Assembly: GCF_030297675.1 (NCBI RefSeq)
Contig: NZ_AP028142.1
Coordinates: 1,550,001-1,614,000 of the forward strand
Direction of reading: 5' to 3'
DNA length: 64,000 nt
Source: Polynucleobacter sp. HIN11
Lineage (GTDB): Bacteria > Pseudomonadota > Gammaproteobacteria > Burkholderiales > Burkholderiaceae
Shown here: positions 9,328-17,024 of the stretch, piece by piece
How the letters are laid out: every line of letters starts with the position of its first letter
Numbering within the stretch: position 1 is the stretch's first letter
Program-made: the position numbers and the translations under genes
Notes under the pieces: model-generated
Database searches by the model: none
What the model saw: the letters and a program-made list of their open reading frames with translations, nothing else
What the model was told of the DNA's origin: nothing

Positions 9328-9825
9328 CTATTTGGAGGGTGTCCGACCGCTAATCAGTCGGTTAACAAGCTCTGGATGAAAACCCTTTGAAACCAAGAAG
9401 CGGTACTGCTTGGCTCGCTCCTTTGGGTCCGAGGAAGTTTCACCAAATTTACGAGCCCACAAGGCCTGGGCGCGCTCATATTCAGATGAACTTAGCTCAT
9501 GACTTAGCTCTGCAATCATGGCAGGCTCAATGCCGGCCCGCTGCAACTCGTCAGCCACACGGCGCAAACCATAGCGTTGACTGCGCCGCCGCACTAGGGC
9601 CTGAGCATACCGCTCATCTGATAGCCAACCTCGGGCCTCAAAGTCATTCAAAACCTGGGTAATTTGCTCTTCAAGATCGGCCGGTGGGTTGTCATCTGCC
9701 TGACCATATGAGCGCTGTAACTTTTGCGCTATCTCATGACGGCTATATTCACGCCTCGACAAAAGGCGCAAAGCCCGAGCTTTGAGACTCGGGCTTTGTT
9801 GAGAAGCGTGGTCCGATCCCGGCAT
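9328..9825 (-). CDS. recX: Regulatory protein RecX
   Basis: Small helical modulator that binds RecA filaments and limits recombinase activity. The 165-residue protein has the three tandem three-helix repeats of RecX: ALRLLSRREYSRHEIAQKL, then VLNDFEARGWLSDERYAQALVRRRSQRYGLRRVADEL in the middle, and KERAKQYRFLVSKGFHPELVNRLI at the C-terminus. Its ATG overlaps the recA stop (TAATG at 9823-9827), so the two are co-transcribed and probably translationally coupled. A strong hairpin sits in its first codons (separate entry). Confidence 0.92.
   Translation of the reverse strand: MPGSDHASQQSPSLKARALRLLSRREYSRHEIAQKLQRSYGQADDNPPADLEEQITQVLNDFEARGWLSDERYAQALVRRRSQRYGLRRVADELQRAGIEPAMIAELSHELSSSEYERAQALWARKFGETSSDPKERAKQYRFLVSKGFHPELVNRLISGRTPSK
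9770..9797 (-). promoter_or_regulatory. Perfect hairpin in the first codons of recX
   Basis: A perfect 10-bp inverted repeat (AAAGCCCGAG at 9770-9779, CTCGGGCTTT at 9788-9797; 8-nt loop) lies within codons ~10-19 of recX. It could lower recX expression relative to recA. It lacks a clear run of T after it on the minus strand, so it is not a convincing intrinsic terminator. In E. coli a terminator between recA and recX limits recX readthrough; this may be an analogous device placed inside the gene. Confidence 0.4.
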
Positions 9826-10919
9826 TAAGCGCTCGCGGATTCGATCTCCTCATCGTCTAGGGTCTCACTAATGAGGGTGCCGCCACTTTTAACGCCGAGC
9901 TTTTGCCGAATCTTCGCTTCGATCTCTTTGGCAATCTCAGGGTTCTCTTTTAAGAACTCGCGCACATTATCTTTGCCCTGACCGATGCGATCGCCGTTAT
10001 AGCTATACCAGGCACCAGATTTTTCAACGATCTCAGCCTCAACGCCCATGTCAATAATTTCGCCCTCACGCGAGATCCCCGAGCCATACATGATGTCAAA
10101 GATCGCTTCGCGGAATGGTGGAGATACTTTGTTCTTCACGACCTTCACGCGGGTCTCGTTCCCAATCACATCATCACCCTTTTTGATACTGCCAATCCTA
10201 CGAATATCAAGACGCATCGAGGCATAGAACTTAAGGGCATTACCGCCAGTCGTGGTTTCGGGAGAGCCGAACATCACACCAATCTTCATGCGAATTTGGT
10301 TAATGAATATCACCATGGAATTGGTACGCTTGATCGTGCCTGTTAACTTACGCAAGGCTTGGCTCATTAGTCGCGCCTGCAGTCCTGGCAATGAGTCCCC
10401 CATATCACCTTCAATCTCAGCCTTTGGAACCAAGGCTGCGACCGAGTCGATCACGATTAAATCAATTGAGCCTGAACGTACCAGCGCATCGGCAATTTCC
10501 AACGCCTGCTCACCGGTATCGGGTTGAGAGATCAATAGATTGTTGACATCGACGCCTAACTTAGCGGCGTACTGCACATCCAGTGCATGCTCGGCATCAA
10601 TAAATGCGCAGGTCCCACCGAGCTTTTGCATCTCGGCCACAGCATGGAGAGTTAATGTAGTTTTACCGGAGGACTCTGGGCCGTAAATCTCAATCACACG
10701 CCCACGCGCCAAGCCGCCGACGCCCAGAGCAATATCGAGCCCCAAGGAGCCACTCGATACGACCTGAATATCTTGATTAATTTCTGCGTCGCCCAGACGC
10801 ATGATCGAACCCTTACCAAACTGCTTTTCAATTTGGGCCAAGGCAGCCGTTAGTGCTTTTTGCTTCTCGCCGCTCATCCCTGCAAACTCTGATGAGGCTG
10901 ATTTTTTCTTGTCGTCCAT
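9825..10919 (-). CDS. recA: Recombinase RecA
   Basis: ATP-dependent strand-exchange protein and SOS co-protease. Walker A GPESSGKT (about residues 80-87), Walker [11 protein letters not shown], the L1/L2 DNA-binding region ([23 protein letters not shown]) and the acidic C-terminus are intact. The frame begins two codons earlier at 10925, but the AAAAGG ribosome-binding site abuts that ATG and is well spaced (6 nt) for the second ATG at 10919, giving 364 residues. A LexA box precedes it, and recX follows in overlap. Confidence 0.98.
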   Translation of the reverse strand: MDDKKKSASSEFAGMSGEKQKALTAALAQIEKQFGKGSIMRLGDAEINQDIQVVSSGSLGLDIALGVGGLARGRVIEIYGPESSGKTTLTLHAVAEMQKLGGTCAFIDAEHALDVQYAAKLGVDVNNLLISQPDTGEQALEIADALVRSGSIDLIVIDSVAALVPKAEIEGDMGDSLPGLQARLMSQALRKLTGTIKRTNSMVIFINQIRMKIGVMFGSPETTTGGNALKFYASMRLDIRRIGSIKKGDDVIGNETRVKVVKNKVSPPFREAIFDIMYGSGISREGEIIDMGVEAEIVEKSGAWYSYNGDRIGQGKDNVREFLKENPEIAKEIEAKIRQKLGVKSGGTLISETLDDEEIESASA

Positions 10920-10985
10920 GGCCATCCTTTTCTAGATATTAGTTCGGTTTTGCTCGCTTAATTGCTGAAATTCATACTGTACGCT

Positions 10986-11005
10986 TACTGTATATAAAAA
11001 CAGTA
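10986..11005 (-). promoter_or_regulatory. LexA (SOS) box of recA
   Basis: The 20-nt site TACTGTATATAAAAACAGTA matches the classical E. coli LexA operator at 18 of 20 positions, including the CTG-N10-CAG core (10988-11003). It lies about 67 nt upstream of the recA start. A TTGCAA-N17-TACAGT promoter-like pair on the minus strand overlaps it, the expected arrangement for repression by LexA. Confidence 0.9.
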
Positions 11006-11064
11006 TTATTTGCAAGTGGGCGTTTCTGATTTATCAATATGAATGGCTTGATTTTCAAATAAGT

Positions 11065-11090
11065 AAGTACTTATTTACTTATAAGTACTT
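11065..11090. repeat. Perfect 10-bp inverted repeat, A+T-rich
   Basis: AAGTACTTAT (11065-11074) and ATAAGTACTT (11081-11090) form a perfect palindrome with a 6-nt spacer, just downstream of the DUF2878 gene and upstream of the recA promoter. It could be a weak A+T-rich terminator or an operator. The base composition does not support a strong intrinsic terminator. Confidence 0.45.
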
Positions 11091-11106
11091 GATTTCTATA
11101 TAAATA

Positions 11107-11652
11107 TCACTTTTCTCTGGCAAAGTGCAGAAATACCGGCATCGCTATTGCCCAAATAACAGCCAAGTAAATAAGAGCAAAAACCTGTGTCTCAGAATTT
11201 AGCCAAGACGCTGCCCCCAGGCGGACACCCGCTTCGTAGCACATGGGCCCGGCAATCGCTCCCAACACGGCGGCTAAGCCATTTTTACCCTGCAACCAAG
11301 ACATCGATTCTTTCAGGGTTGTGGCAAAGACCAGCCACAGCGCCCACATCCAAACCGGTGAAATCGCCGCAAATGGAAAATCCGATTCAAACTGAATCCA
11401 ACCGAGTTGAACCAAAATCGTGTCAGCAATCAGGCCGTAAATGAATACTTTGAGCAATAGCTCATGTTCATTGCGGGCATTGCGATGTAACCAAAGGTAA
11501 ACCCCGATGCAGAAGAGTGCGATCGCAAGCGCCGCACCTAGTTGCTGGTGTGCGGCACCCAAGATACAAGCGAACCAACCAATCTGAAATAAAACAAAAT
11601 TCCAGATCTTGCGCCAAGTGCTCCTTGTAATTGCTAGAGTCACAATAATCAA
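11107..11652 (-). CDS. DUF2878 family membrane protein
   Basis: A 181-residue polytopic membrane protein with about five hydrophobic segments (near 15-35, 37-52, 68-85, 95-112, 155-175) and the WNFVLFQIGWFACILGA opening of DUF2878. Biochemical function is unknown. It is the last of three same-strand genes (chalcone-isomerase-like, DUF3833, DUF2878) with a 1-nt gap to its neighbour, so it belongs to that operon. From memory, this gene set also occurs in marine gammaproteobacteria beside photolyase and methyltransferase genes, which are absent here. Confidence 0.75.
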   Translation of the reverse strand: MIIVTLAITRSTWRKIWNFVLFQIGWFACILGAAHQQLGAALAIALFCIGVYLWLHRNARNEHELLLKVFIYGLIADTILVQLGWIQFESDFPFAAISPVWMWALWLVFATTLKESMSWLQGKNGLAAVLGAIAGPMCYEAGVRLGAASWLNSETQVFALIYLAVIWAIAMPVFLHFAREK

Positions 11653-11653
11653 T

Positions 11654-12211
11654 CTAGCGTTTATAGAAAGCTAAGGTGACCTCACCCAAATAAATCCCAA
11701 ACTTACTCATTTCGGCTTTATTGAGCATGACCTTATCGTCCATCAAATACATCCAATCATTAAATTGCACGTGATAGGTTTTACCATCGACCGGCAAAGC
11801 CAGGGTGTAGCGCCAATTGAGCGCATTACCTGCTAATTCGCCTACCGCCTCGCCGATCACATCACTGGCAGTTCCACTGTAACGACCTGGCGCCACCTCA
11901 GTAAGCGTCCAAATCCGCTTTTGCTTGGTGCCATCAGAGTAAACAAAATCCTCATCTAGAGTGCCAACTTTTTTGCCATCCTTGACTTCCCATTTGGCTT
12001 TAATAAGCACCTTGAAACGTTTAACAACCTCGCCACTGCGATTGGTAAAGATTCCGTAGGCATCGATCTCGCCGTTAAAGTAAGTTGCCAAATCCAATTG
12101 AGGGACTTCTTTGCTATACATTTGCACGCTCGGGCTTGAACAAGAAGCCAGCCCAAGGGACAGAACAGAAATCAAAGAAATGATTATTAGACGCTTGAGT
12201 CTAGTGAACAT
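11654..12211 (-). CDS. DUF3833 family lipoprotein
   Basis: Predicted lipoprotein: the Met at 12211 opens a signal peptide (RLKRLIIISLISVLSLG) ending in the lipobox LASC. The 21 extra upstream codons in the frame look spurious. The mature part (LDLATYFNGEIDAYGIF, KWEVKDGKKVGTLDEDFVYSDG, EAVGELAGNALNWRYTLALPVDG) matches DUF3833, probably a beta-rich lipid-binding type fold. The function is unknown. It lies between the chalcone-isomerase-like and DUF2878 genes in one apparent operon. Confidence 0.8.
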   Translation of the reverse strand: MFTRLKRLIIISLISVLSLGLASCSSPSVQMYSKEVPQLDLATYFNGEIDAYGIFTNRSGEVVKRFKVLIKAKWEVKDGKKVGTLDEDFVYSDGTKQKRIWTLTEVAPGRYSGTASDVIGEAVGELAGNALNWRYTLALPVDGKTYHVQFNDWMYLMDDKVMLNKAEMSKFGIYLGEVTLAFYKR

Positions 12212-12231
12212 AATGAGCACCAAGTAAAGAA

Positions 12232-12813
12232 TTAAGGATTCGGGCAGTTTGCAGCAATTAAAGCGGGTGGACAACGACTTGCAATGAGTGCAGAACGCAA
12301 CTTCGGTACGCTGGTTCGCTCATCAAGCCAGATTCCAAAAAAGGCTTTAGCAAATGCATCGCCAGGAATATCACCGATGGGTTTGCCGTTATGCAGAAAT
12401 AAAGTTCCGCGATCGGGAAGATGAATACCAACTAAGGTGTCACCAGAGGCAATGTCCGGAAAGAGTTTCTCGAGGCTTTGCAACCAAACCATACGCTGCT
12501 TCTCAGGAACCCCCAGACGCGTCATCTCATCAATGGTACGCTTAGCGAGATCCGCTCCTTTAAAGGAGCGGATGTAATGAATTTCTAAGGCAAAGCCATT
12601 TTGTCCCTTTGGATCAGCCACATAGTAGCGAGCGTCGTAAACGTCAAAACCCCAAAATGTGAGTCGGCCCTGACCCTGCAAACTTGCAGTCTCAATATAG
12701 CGATAAACCGGGGATTTGGTACCGGAGGCGCTCGCAAATACCCAGCTTGACCCTAGAAGAGTAAGCAAAAGACAGAGGGTTGGGTAAAGAGGCCATTTCA
12801 TGCTCCCAAGCAT
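12232..12813 (-). CDS. Chalcone-isomerase-like exported protein
   Basis: About 193 residues with an N-terminal signal peptide (YPTLCLLLTLLGSSWVFAS) followed by a domain of the chalcone-isomerase-like family: LTFWGFDVYDARYYV, FALEIHYIRSFKGADLAKRTIDEM and AFFGIWLDERTSVPKLRSAL. Bacterial members of this fold bind fatty acids and need not be isomerases. Alternative starts exist at 12837 (GTG) and 12801; 12813 is a compromise since no start has a strong ribosome-binding site. First gene of the trio with DUF3833 and DUF2878. Confidence 0.75.
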   Translation of the reverse strand: MLGSMKWPLYPTLCLLLTLLGSSWVFASASGTKSPVYRYIETASLQGQGRLTFWGFDVYDARYYVADPKGQNGFALEIHYIRSFKGADLAKRTIDEMTRLGVPEKQRMVWLQSLEKLFPDIASGDTLVGIHLPDRGTLFLHNGKPIGDIPGDAFAKAFFGIWLDERTSVPKLRSALIASRCPPALIAANCPNP

Positions 12814-12864
12814 AGAGGAGTTTTGCGACTCTTGCACAAACCCACTTATGGGGCCTCAAATAAA

Positions 12865-12890
12865 AAAACCCGCTCCGAAGAGCGGGTTTT
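12865..12890 (-). terminator. Intrinsic terminator after the sodium:solute symporter gene
   Basis: Perfect stem AAAACCCGCTC / GAGCGGGTTTT with a 4-nt loop (12876-12879). On the minus strand it is followed by a run of T extending the stem, so it ends the symporter transcript, whose stop is at 12910. The A/T flanks on both sides could make it bidirectional. Confidence 0.9.
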
Positions 12891-12909
12891 AGCTACTGAG
12901 GATTAAACC

Positions 12910-15054
12910 TTAACTAGATTGAGTATTCATGGTGTCGCCACGTAACGTTGGGTAACGAACATGGTCGATCAATTCCTGAATATCTTTCCGTGGAGCTGGG
13001 GTTACCAAGCTCACTAGGATGGTTACTGCAAAACCAACTGGCACGCCAAATAGGCCTGCAGAAATCGGCTGAATGCCATACCAAAGTTCAACCGGTGAGG
13101 TCACACCAAATACACCACGCAACCATGGTTGAGTCATGATCATGTAGTAGATGGTGATACCAAGACCAGCAACCATGCCAAGGCAAGCACCAGCTTTTGT
13201 AGCACGCTTCCAGAAAATACCCAGTGTCAAAGCGGGGAAGAAAGATGCCGCAGCGAACGAGAACGCTGCTCCCACCAAGAACAAGATATCAGCTGGCTTT
13301 TGAGCTGCCACATAGGCTGCTGCTAATGCCACAACCAAGAGCAATGCTTTGGAGATTGCCACACGCCGTGCTGCAGACGCATTAGGATCAATCATCTTGT
13401 AGTACAAGTCATGAGACAAAGCGTTTGCAATGGTTAAGAGCAAGCCGTCAGCAGTTGACAACGCAGCAGCCAAACCACCAGCAGCCACCATGCCTGAGAT
13501 CACGTAGGGCAGGCCACCAATTTCTGGGGTTGCCAACACGATGATGTCACCACCAATAGTCATCTCTGCAAGCTGGAAGATACCGTCTTTATTGACATCA
13601 ACCACGGAGAGCAAAGCAGGATCAACCTTTGTCCACGCTGCAATCCACGCCGGTAACTTATCAAACGGTGTTCCAACCAGAACGTTGAAGACCTCATATT
13701 TCACCAGCACTGCAAGCGCAGGGGCTGTGAAATACAACAAGAAGATGAAGAACAGCGACCAGGTCACCGACTCACGCGCTTGTTTGACCGATGGTGTGGT
13801 GTAAAAGCGCATCAGAATGTGTGGCAAGGCTGCAGTACCTAACATCAAGCAGAAGATCAACGCCAAGAAATTACGACGTGAAGTATCAAATGCGGTACGT
13901 GCTTTTTCATCGCCATTTGGATCACCTGCAAACTGCTGTCCATGACGAGGCATATTGGCTAATGGATTTGCCCGATTATTAGCGCTGGTTCGCTGAGCTG
14001 TCCAAGCCTTCTTCGCAGCTTCTGCATCTTTTGGAACAGCAGCTAGCGCTTTTTCTGCAGCAGCAATTTCTTCAGCGGGTGCATTAGCCGCCTTTAGATC
14101 AGCAACCTTCTTCTCCGCAGCGGCTTTATCAGCAGCTAATGCAGCTGGCACATCCTTTAACTTCTCAGCTAAGGCATCGGCACGCGCTTTGAAGATGGCG
14201 CGAACTTCAAGTTCTTTTGGATCCTTGATGAGTTCTGCTTCCCGAGCGGTCACTTTTTCAAGCTGAGAACCGTATACCAACTGAGGCAATGGATTACCGG
14301 TTTGCTTCACCGACAACCAAACCACTGGAATCATATAAGCGATGATCAAAATGATGTACTGGGCCACTTGGGTCCAGGTCACCGCGCGCATACCGCCCAA
14401 GAACGAGCAGACCAAGATACCAGCCAAGCCTAAGAAAATACCAATCTCAAAAGGTACGCCCGCCAAACGGGTGGTAATCAAACCAACACCGTAAATCTGC
14501 GCGACCACATACACAAAGGAGATCAAAATCGCAGCAATAATCCCGATAAAGCGTGGCAGATTACCGTCATAGCGAGCGCCTAGGAAGTCTGGAATCGTAA
14601 ACTGACCAAACTTACGCAAGTATGGAGCAAGGAATAGTGCCACTAAGCAATATCCGCCGGTCCAACCCATGATGAAGGCCAAACCACCATAACCGGTAAG
14701 GTACAAGGTACCCGCCATCCCAATAAAGGAAGCGGCCGACATCCAGTCCGAACCAGTTGCCATACCGTTATACATCGCTGGTACGCGGCGTCCCGCTACA
14801 TAGTATTCTGCAGCATCGTTGGTGCGACTCATCACACCGATACCTGCGTAGAGCAACACCGTGGCGCCTAAGAAGACGTAACCAACTGTGGCACGTCCCA
14901 TGCCCATTTGCTCAAGAATACCTACGATGATAACGAATGATAGAAAGCCAAGAGTGTAAAAACCATAGACTTTATTTAGCTGCTTTTTAAAGGCTGCATT
15001 ACTTTGGCCAGATCCGCCAAAACTGCCGCCTGCATCAGGTGTCATTCCGGCCAT
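12910..15054 (-). CDS. Sodium:solute symporter, large subunit (ActP/VC_2705-like)
   Basis: SSS-family cation:substrate symporter, probably for a short carboxylate such as acetate. The ATG at 15054, 2 nt after the small-subunit stop, gives 714 residues. Core SSS segments include EYYVAGRRVPAMYNGMATGSDW and SAASFIGMAGTLYL. Two insertions are notable: an Ala/Lys/Glu-rich, coiled-coil-like stretch (about residues 262-358) and a polar loop with a complete EF-hand-type sequence DVNKDGIFQLAE (486-497, at 13564-13599). The gene pairs with a DUF4212 small subunit and is followed by a terminator. The substrate is inferred. Confidence 0.88.
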   Translation of the reverse strand: MAGMTPDAGGSFGGSGQSNAAFKKQLNKVYGFYTLGFLSFVIIVGILEQMGMGRATVGYVFLGATVLLYAGIGVMSRTNDAAEYYVAGRRVPAMYNGMATGSDWMSAASFIGMAGTLYLTGYGGLAFIMGWTGGYCLVALFLAPYLRKFGQFTIPDFLGARYDGNLPRFIGIIAAILISFVYVVAQIYGVGLITTRLAGVPFEIGIFLGLAGILVCSFLGGMRAVTWTQVAQYIILIIAYMIPVVWLSVKQTGNPLPQLVYGSQLEKVTAREAELIKDPKELEVRAIFKARADALAEKLKDVPAALAADKAAAEKKVADLKAANAPAEEIAAAEKALAAVPKDAEAAKKAWTAQRTSANNRANPLANMPRHGQQFAGDPNGDEKARTAFDTSRRNFLALIFCLMLGTAALPHILMRFYTTPSVKQARESVTWSLFFIFLLYFTAPALAVLVKYEVFNVLVGTPFDKLPAWIAAWTKVDPALLSVVDVNKDGIFQLAEMTIGGDIIVLATPEIGGLPYVISGMVAAGGLAAALSTADGLLLTIANALSHDLYYKMIDPNASAARRVAISKALLLVVALAAAYVAAQKPADILFLVGAAFSFAAASFFPALTLGIFWKRATKAGACLGMVAGLGITIYYMIMTQPWLRGVFGVTSPVELWYGIQPISAGLFGVPVGFAVTILVSLVTPAPRKDIQELIDHVRYPTLRGDTMNTQSS

Positions 15055-15056
15055 GA

Positions 15057-15320
15057 TTAATCTTCCTCCACTTCGGCGCAATCGTATTCTTGATCGAGCT
15101 TATTCATGTAATGCGCGTAATAGGCGATGATCAATACATAAATGACCAACGATCCTTGCGCTCCCATCCAGAAACTAAATGGCCATCCAAAGAAATTGAA
15201 TGACAGGTCTCTGGCATAAAAGCCAACAACAAAGGTCACAACAAACCAAATGGCTAACAGAAAAGCTGTCATCCTTAGGTTCTTCGACCAATATTGTTTC
15301 TGCGATTCTGTTAATTGCAT
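15057..15320 (-). CDS. DUF4212 small subunit of sodium:solute symporter
   Basis: An 87-residue protein with two transmembrane helices (about 15-37 and 45-68), N-terminal KQYWSKNLRMTAFLLAIWF and the FFGWPFSFWMGAQGSLVIYV segment typical of DUF4212. These proteins always seem to accompany the VC_2705-type symporter, whose start codon follows its stop by 2 nt. It probably stabilises or helps to assemble the carrier. Acidic C-terminus (CAEVEED). Confidence 0.9.
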   Translation of the reverse strand: MQLTESQKQYWSKNLRMTAFLLAIWFVVTFVVGFYARDLSFNFFGWPFSFWMGAQGSLVIYVLIIAYYAHYMNKLDQEYDCAEVEED

Positions 15321-15382
15321 AACAGTTTCTCCTTAGGTTATTAAAAACATCTACAACAAACTTCGTACTACAACATCATTAG

Positions 15383-15949
15383 CTAGACCGTTAAACCGGT
15401 TTCCCGCTCTAACTGTTTCGCAAATTTGGGTTCAAACTCTTTTAAATGCTTGATGATTTTTACTGCTTCTTCGGGTTCTTGGCGATCCACGTAAACCCTT
15501 GCTAATTGGTACCAACCATAAGGGCTCATGGGTTGCAGTTGAGTATTTTTTTTCAAAGCCTTCACTGCATCATCAAAACGACGCTGCTGAATTAGGGTTA
15601 GCCCTAATCCATACCACGCTAAATCTAACTTCTCATCAAGTGCGAGCGCTTTACGAAAACTAAATTCGGCATCTTCAATCTGCCCCGTTTCTTCTTGCAA
15701 AAACCCGAGGTTGTACCACGTTTGAGCATTGGTATCCGAACGCAAAACCACCTTTTTATACATCTCAATTGCGCCTTGTTTATCGCCCTCTTGGGTCTTA
15801 AGGTAAGCAAGGCTCGAAAGTACGTAGGGATCATTCGGAAACTCACTGAGCATCTGTTCAAACGTATCGATTGCCTTATGACGAAGCCCGAGCACAATAA
15901 ATACAGAGGCATAAAAACGGAAGAGGTGCCAACGAAGTCTTACTGACAT
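15383..15949 (-). CDS. Tetratricopeptide repeat protein
   Basis: A 188-residue protein with about four tandem TPR units: FEQMLSEFPNDPYVLSSLAYLKT, then YKKVVLRSDTNAQTWYNLGF, FRKALALDEKLDLAWYGLGL and LKKNTQLQPMSPYGWYQLARVY. The first ~25 residues are hydrophobic (WHLFRFYASVFIVLGL), so it may be membrane-anchored. TPRs mediate protein contacts; the partner is unknown. Its start overlaps the end of the preceding membrane-protein gene by 10 nt, and the two are probably co-translated. Confidence 0.82.
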   Translation of the reverse strand: MSVRLRWHLFRFYASVFIVLGLRHKAIDTFEQMLSEFPNDPYVLSSLAYLKTQEGDKQGAIEMYKKVVLRSDTNAQTWYNLGFLQEETGQIEDAEFSFRKALALDEKLDLAWYGLGLTLIQQRRFDDAVKALKKNTQLQPMSPYGWYQLARVYVDRQEPEEAVKIIKHLKEFEPKFAKQLERETGLTV

Positions 15950-16275
15950 GTCTCGATTCCAATGGAGACGCAGTGCTCAATCTTAGCGAGAGTCACAGCA
16001 ATATAAAGAACGGCAATAATACAAAAGGCTACAAACGGAATTTGATGGTCAGCAATTTGCTTTGGGGAAATAAAGCGCGCCATCTTGGTCCATGGCTTAT
16101 TAATGATTTGAAAGATCTGATAAAACAAATTGGTGTCACGCTTTTGCCCAGATAAAACAAACAATAAACCCTGACCCATTAAAGCCAGTCCACCGATGTA
16201 CAAAACCAGTTGAGCAATATTCAGAAATAAAAGCACAAAAGCCTTTTGGGAATTGAAAAAAATGCCAATGGGCAT
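15940..16275 (-). CDS. Small membrane protein, function unknown
   Basis: A 111-residue protein with two or three hydrophobic segments (about 10-45, spanning two possible helices, and 78-95), a basic central loop (KPWTKMARFISPKQIADHQ) and two cysteines near the C-terminus (EHCVSIGIETCQ). I do not recognise a family. It overlaps the downstream TPR gene by 10 nt, suggesting the two proteins act together at the inner membrane. Confidence 0.7.
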   Translation of the reverse strand: MPIGIFFNSQKAFVLLFLNIAQLVLYIGGLALMGQGLLFVLSGQKRDTNLFYQIFQIINKPWTKMARFISPKQIADHQIPFVAFCIIAVLYIAVTLAKIEHCVSIGIETCQ

Positions 16276-16376
16276 TATGGTTGGGTCGCAATCATGCCCA
16301 AATCAGTGATTTCCCTAGTAATTTAAAAATACTTTTCTAGGAATTAAGGGCTTACCCTTAATTTGTAAAATTTAAT

Positions 16377-17024
16377 TTACGCTCTAGGTATCCAGGTTGC
16401 CGCTTTCGCTAGGTTTTTAAGCTCAACAAGGCTCTTTGCCTCTTTTCGAATGGAATTCCATAGGCATAAAAGCAATTCACATGTGGCAAGAGTGTCGGCT
16501 GCAGCCTGATGGCGAACACTGCATTCAATGCCAAAGAACTGTAACCAATCGTCTAAGGCTCGTGCTTTGGGATGGATACCAGACACCGCAGCCAATGGCT
16601 CAATATCAATCCAATCATTTGCCAACGGTGATAGGCCAAATTGTTTGTAAGCACGCATAATCATGCCCTGATCAAAAGGCGCATGAAATGCCAGCAGTGG
16701 CGAGTTGCCAACCCAATCACGAAATTCTTCCAATACTTCAACCGGCGGTCTTCCGGCTGTTTGCGCACCTACACCAATGTGATGAACCAATATATTGTCT
16801 TTATCGGATGCAAACTCTTGGCGAAGAATGGCTTCGTAACTATCCCCGATAACAATTGTCGGCTTTGTAAAACCCGGTCCAATCTGTATAGCAATCGCCG
16901 CAATCGCAAGTAAGCGATCGCGGCTGGGATCAAGCCCGGTAGTTTCAACGTCTAAGACGACCCAACGAGTGGGTTCGGGCCCAGATGAGCCAATTCCAAA
17001 GCGAGCTAAAAAATTAGCGAACAT
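16377..17024 (-). CDS. 3'-5' exonuclease, DNA polymerase III epsilon-like (DnaQ family)
   Basis: DEDDh-type exonuclease domain. Exo I is WVVLDVETTGLDPSRDRLL, Exo II lies in LLAFHAPFDQGMI, and Exo III is near SVRHQAAADTLATCELLL with the catalytic His/Asp. The start at 17024 (ATG) is preferred over the TTG at 17036 and gives ~215 residues, overlapping the end of the DUF294 gene by 11 nt. It is not the replicative epsilon subunit by context: such exonucleases often sit with CBS/DUF294 proteins and VC_2705-type symporters, as here. Confidence 0.85.
   Translation of the reverse strand: MFANFLARFGIGSSGPEPTRWVVLDVETTGLDPSRDRLLAIAAIAIQIGPGFTKPTIVIGDSYEAILRQEFASDKDNILVHHIGVGAQTAGRPPVEVLEEFRDWVGNSPLLAFHAPFDQGMIMRAYKQFGLSPLANDWIDIEPLAAVSGIHPKARALDDWLQFFGIECSVRHQAAADTLATCELLLCLWNSIRKEAKSLVELKNLAKAATWIPRA

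Noticed and set aside
11065..11090. Strong terminator between the DUF2878 gene and the recA promoter
   Set aside because: The perfect dyad is too A+T-rich and lacks a T run, so it is listed only as an inverted repeat.
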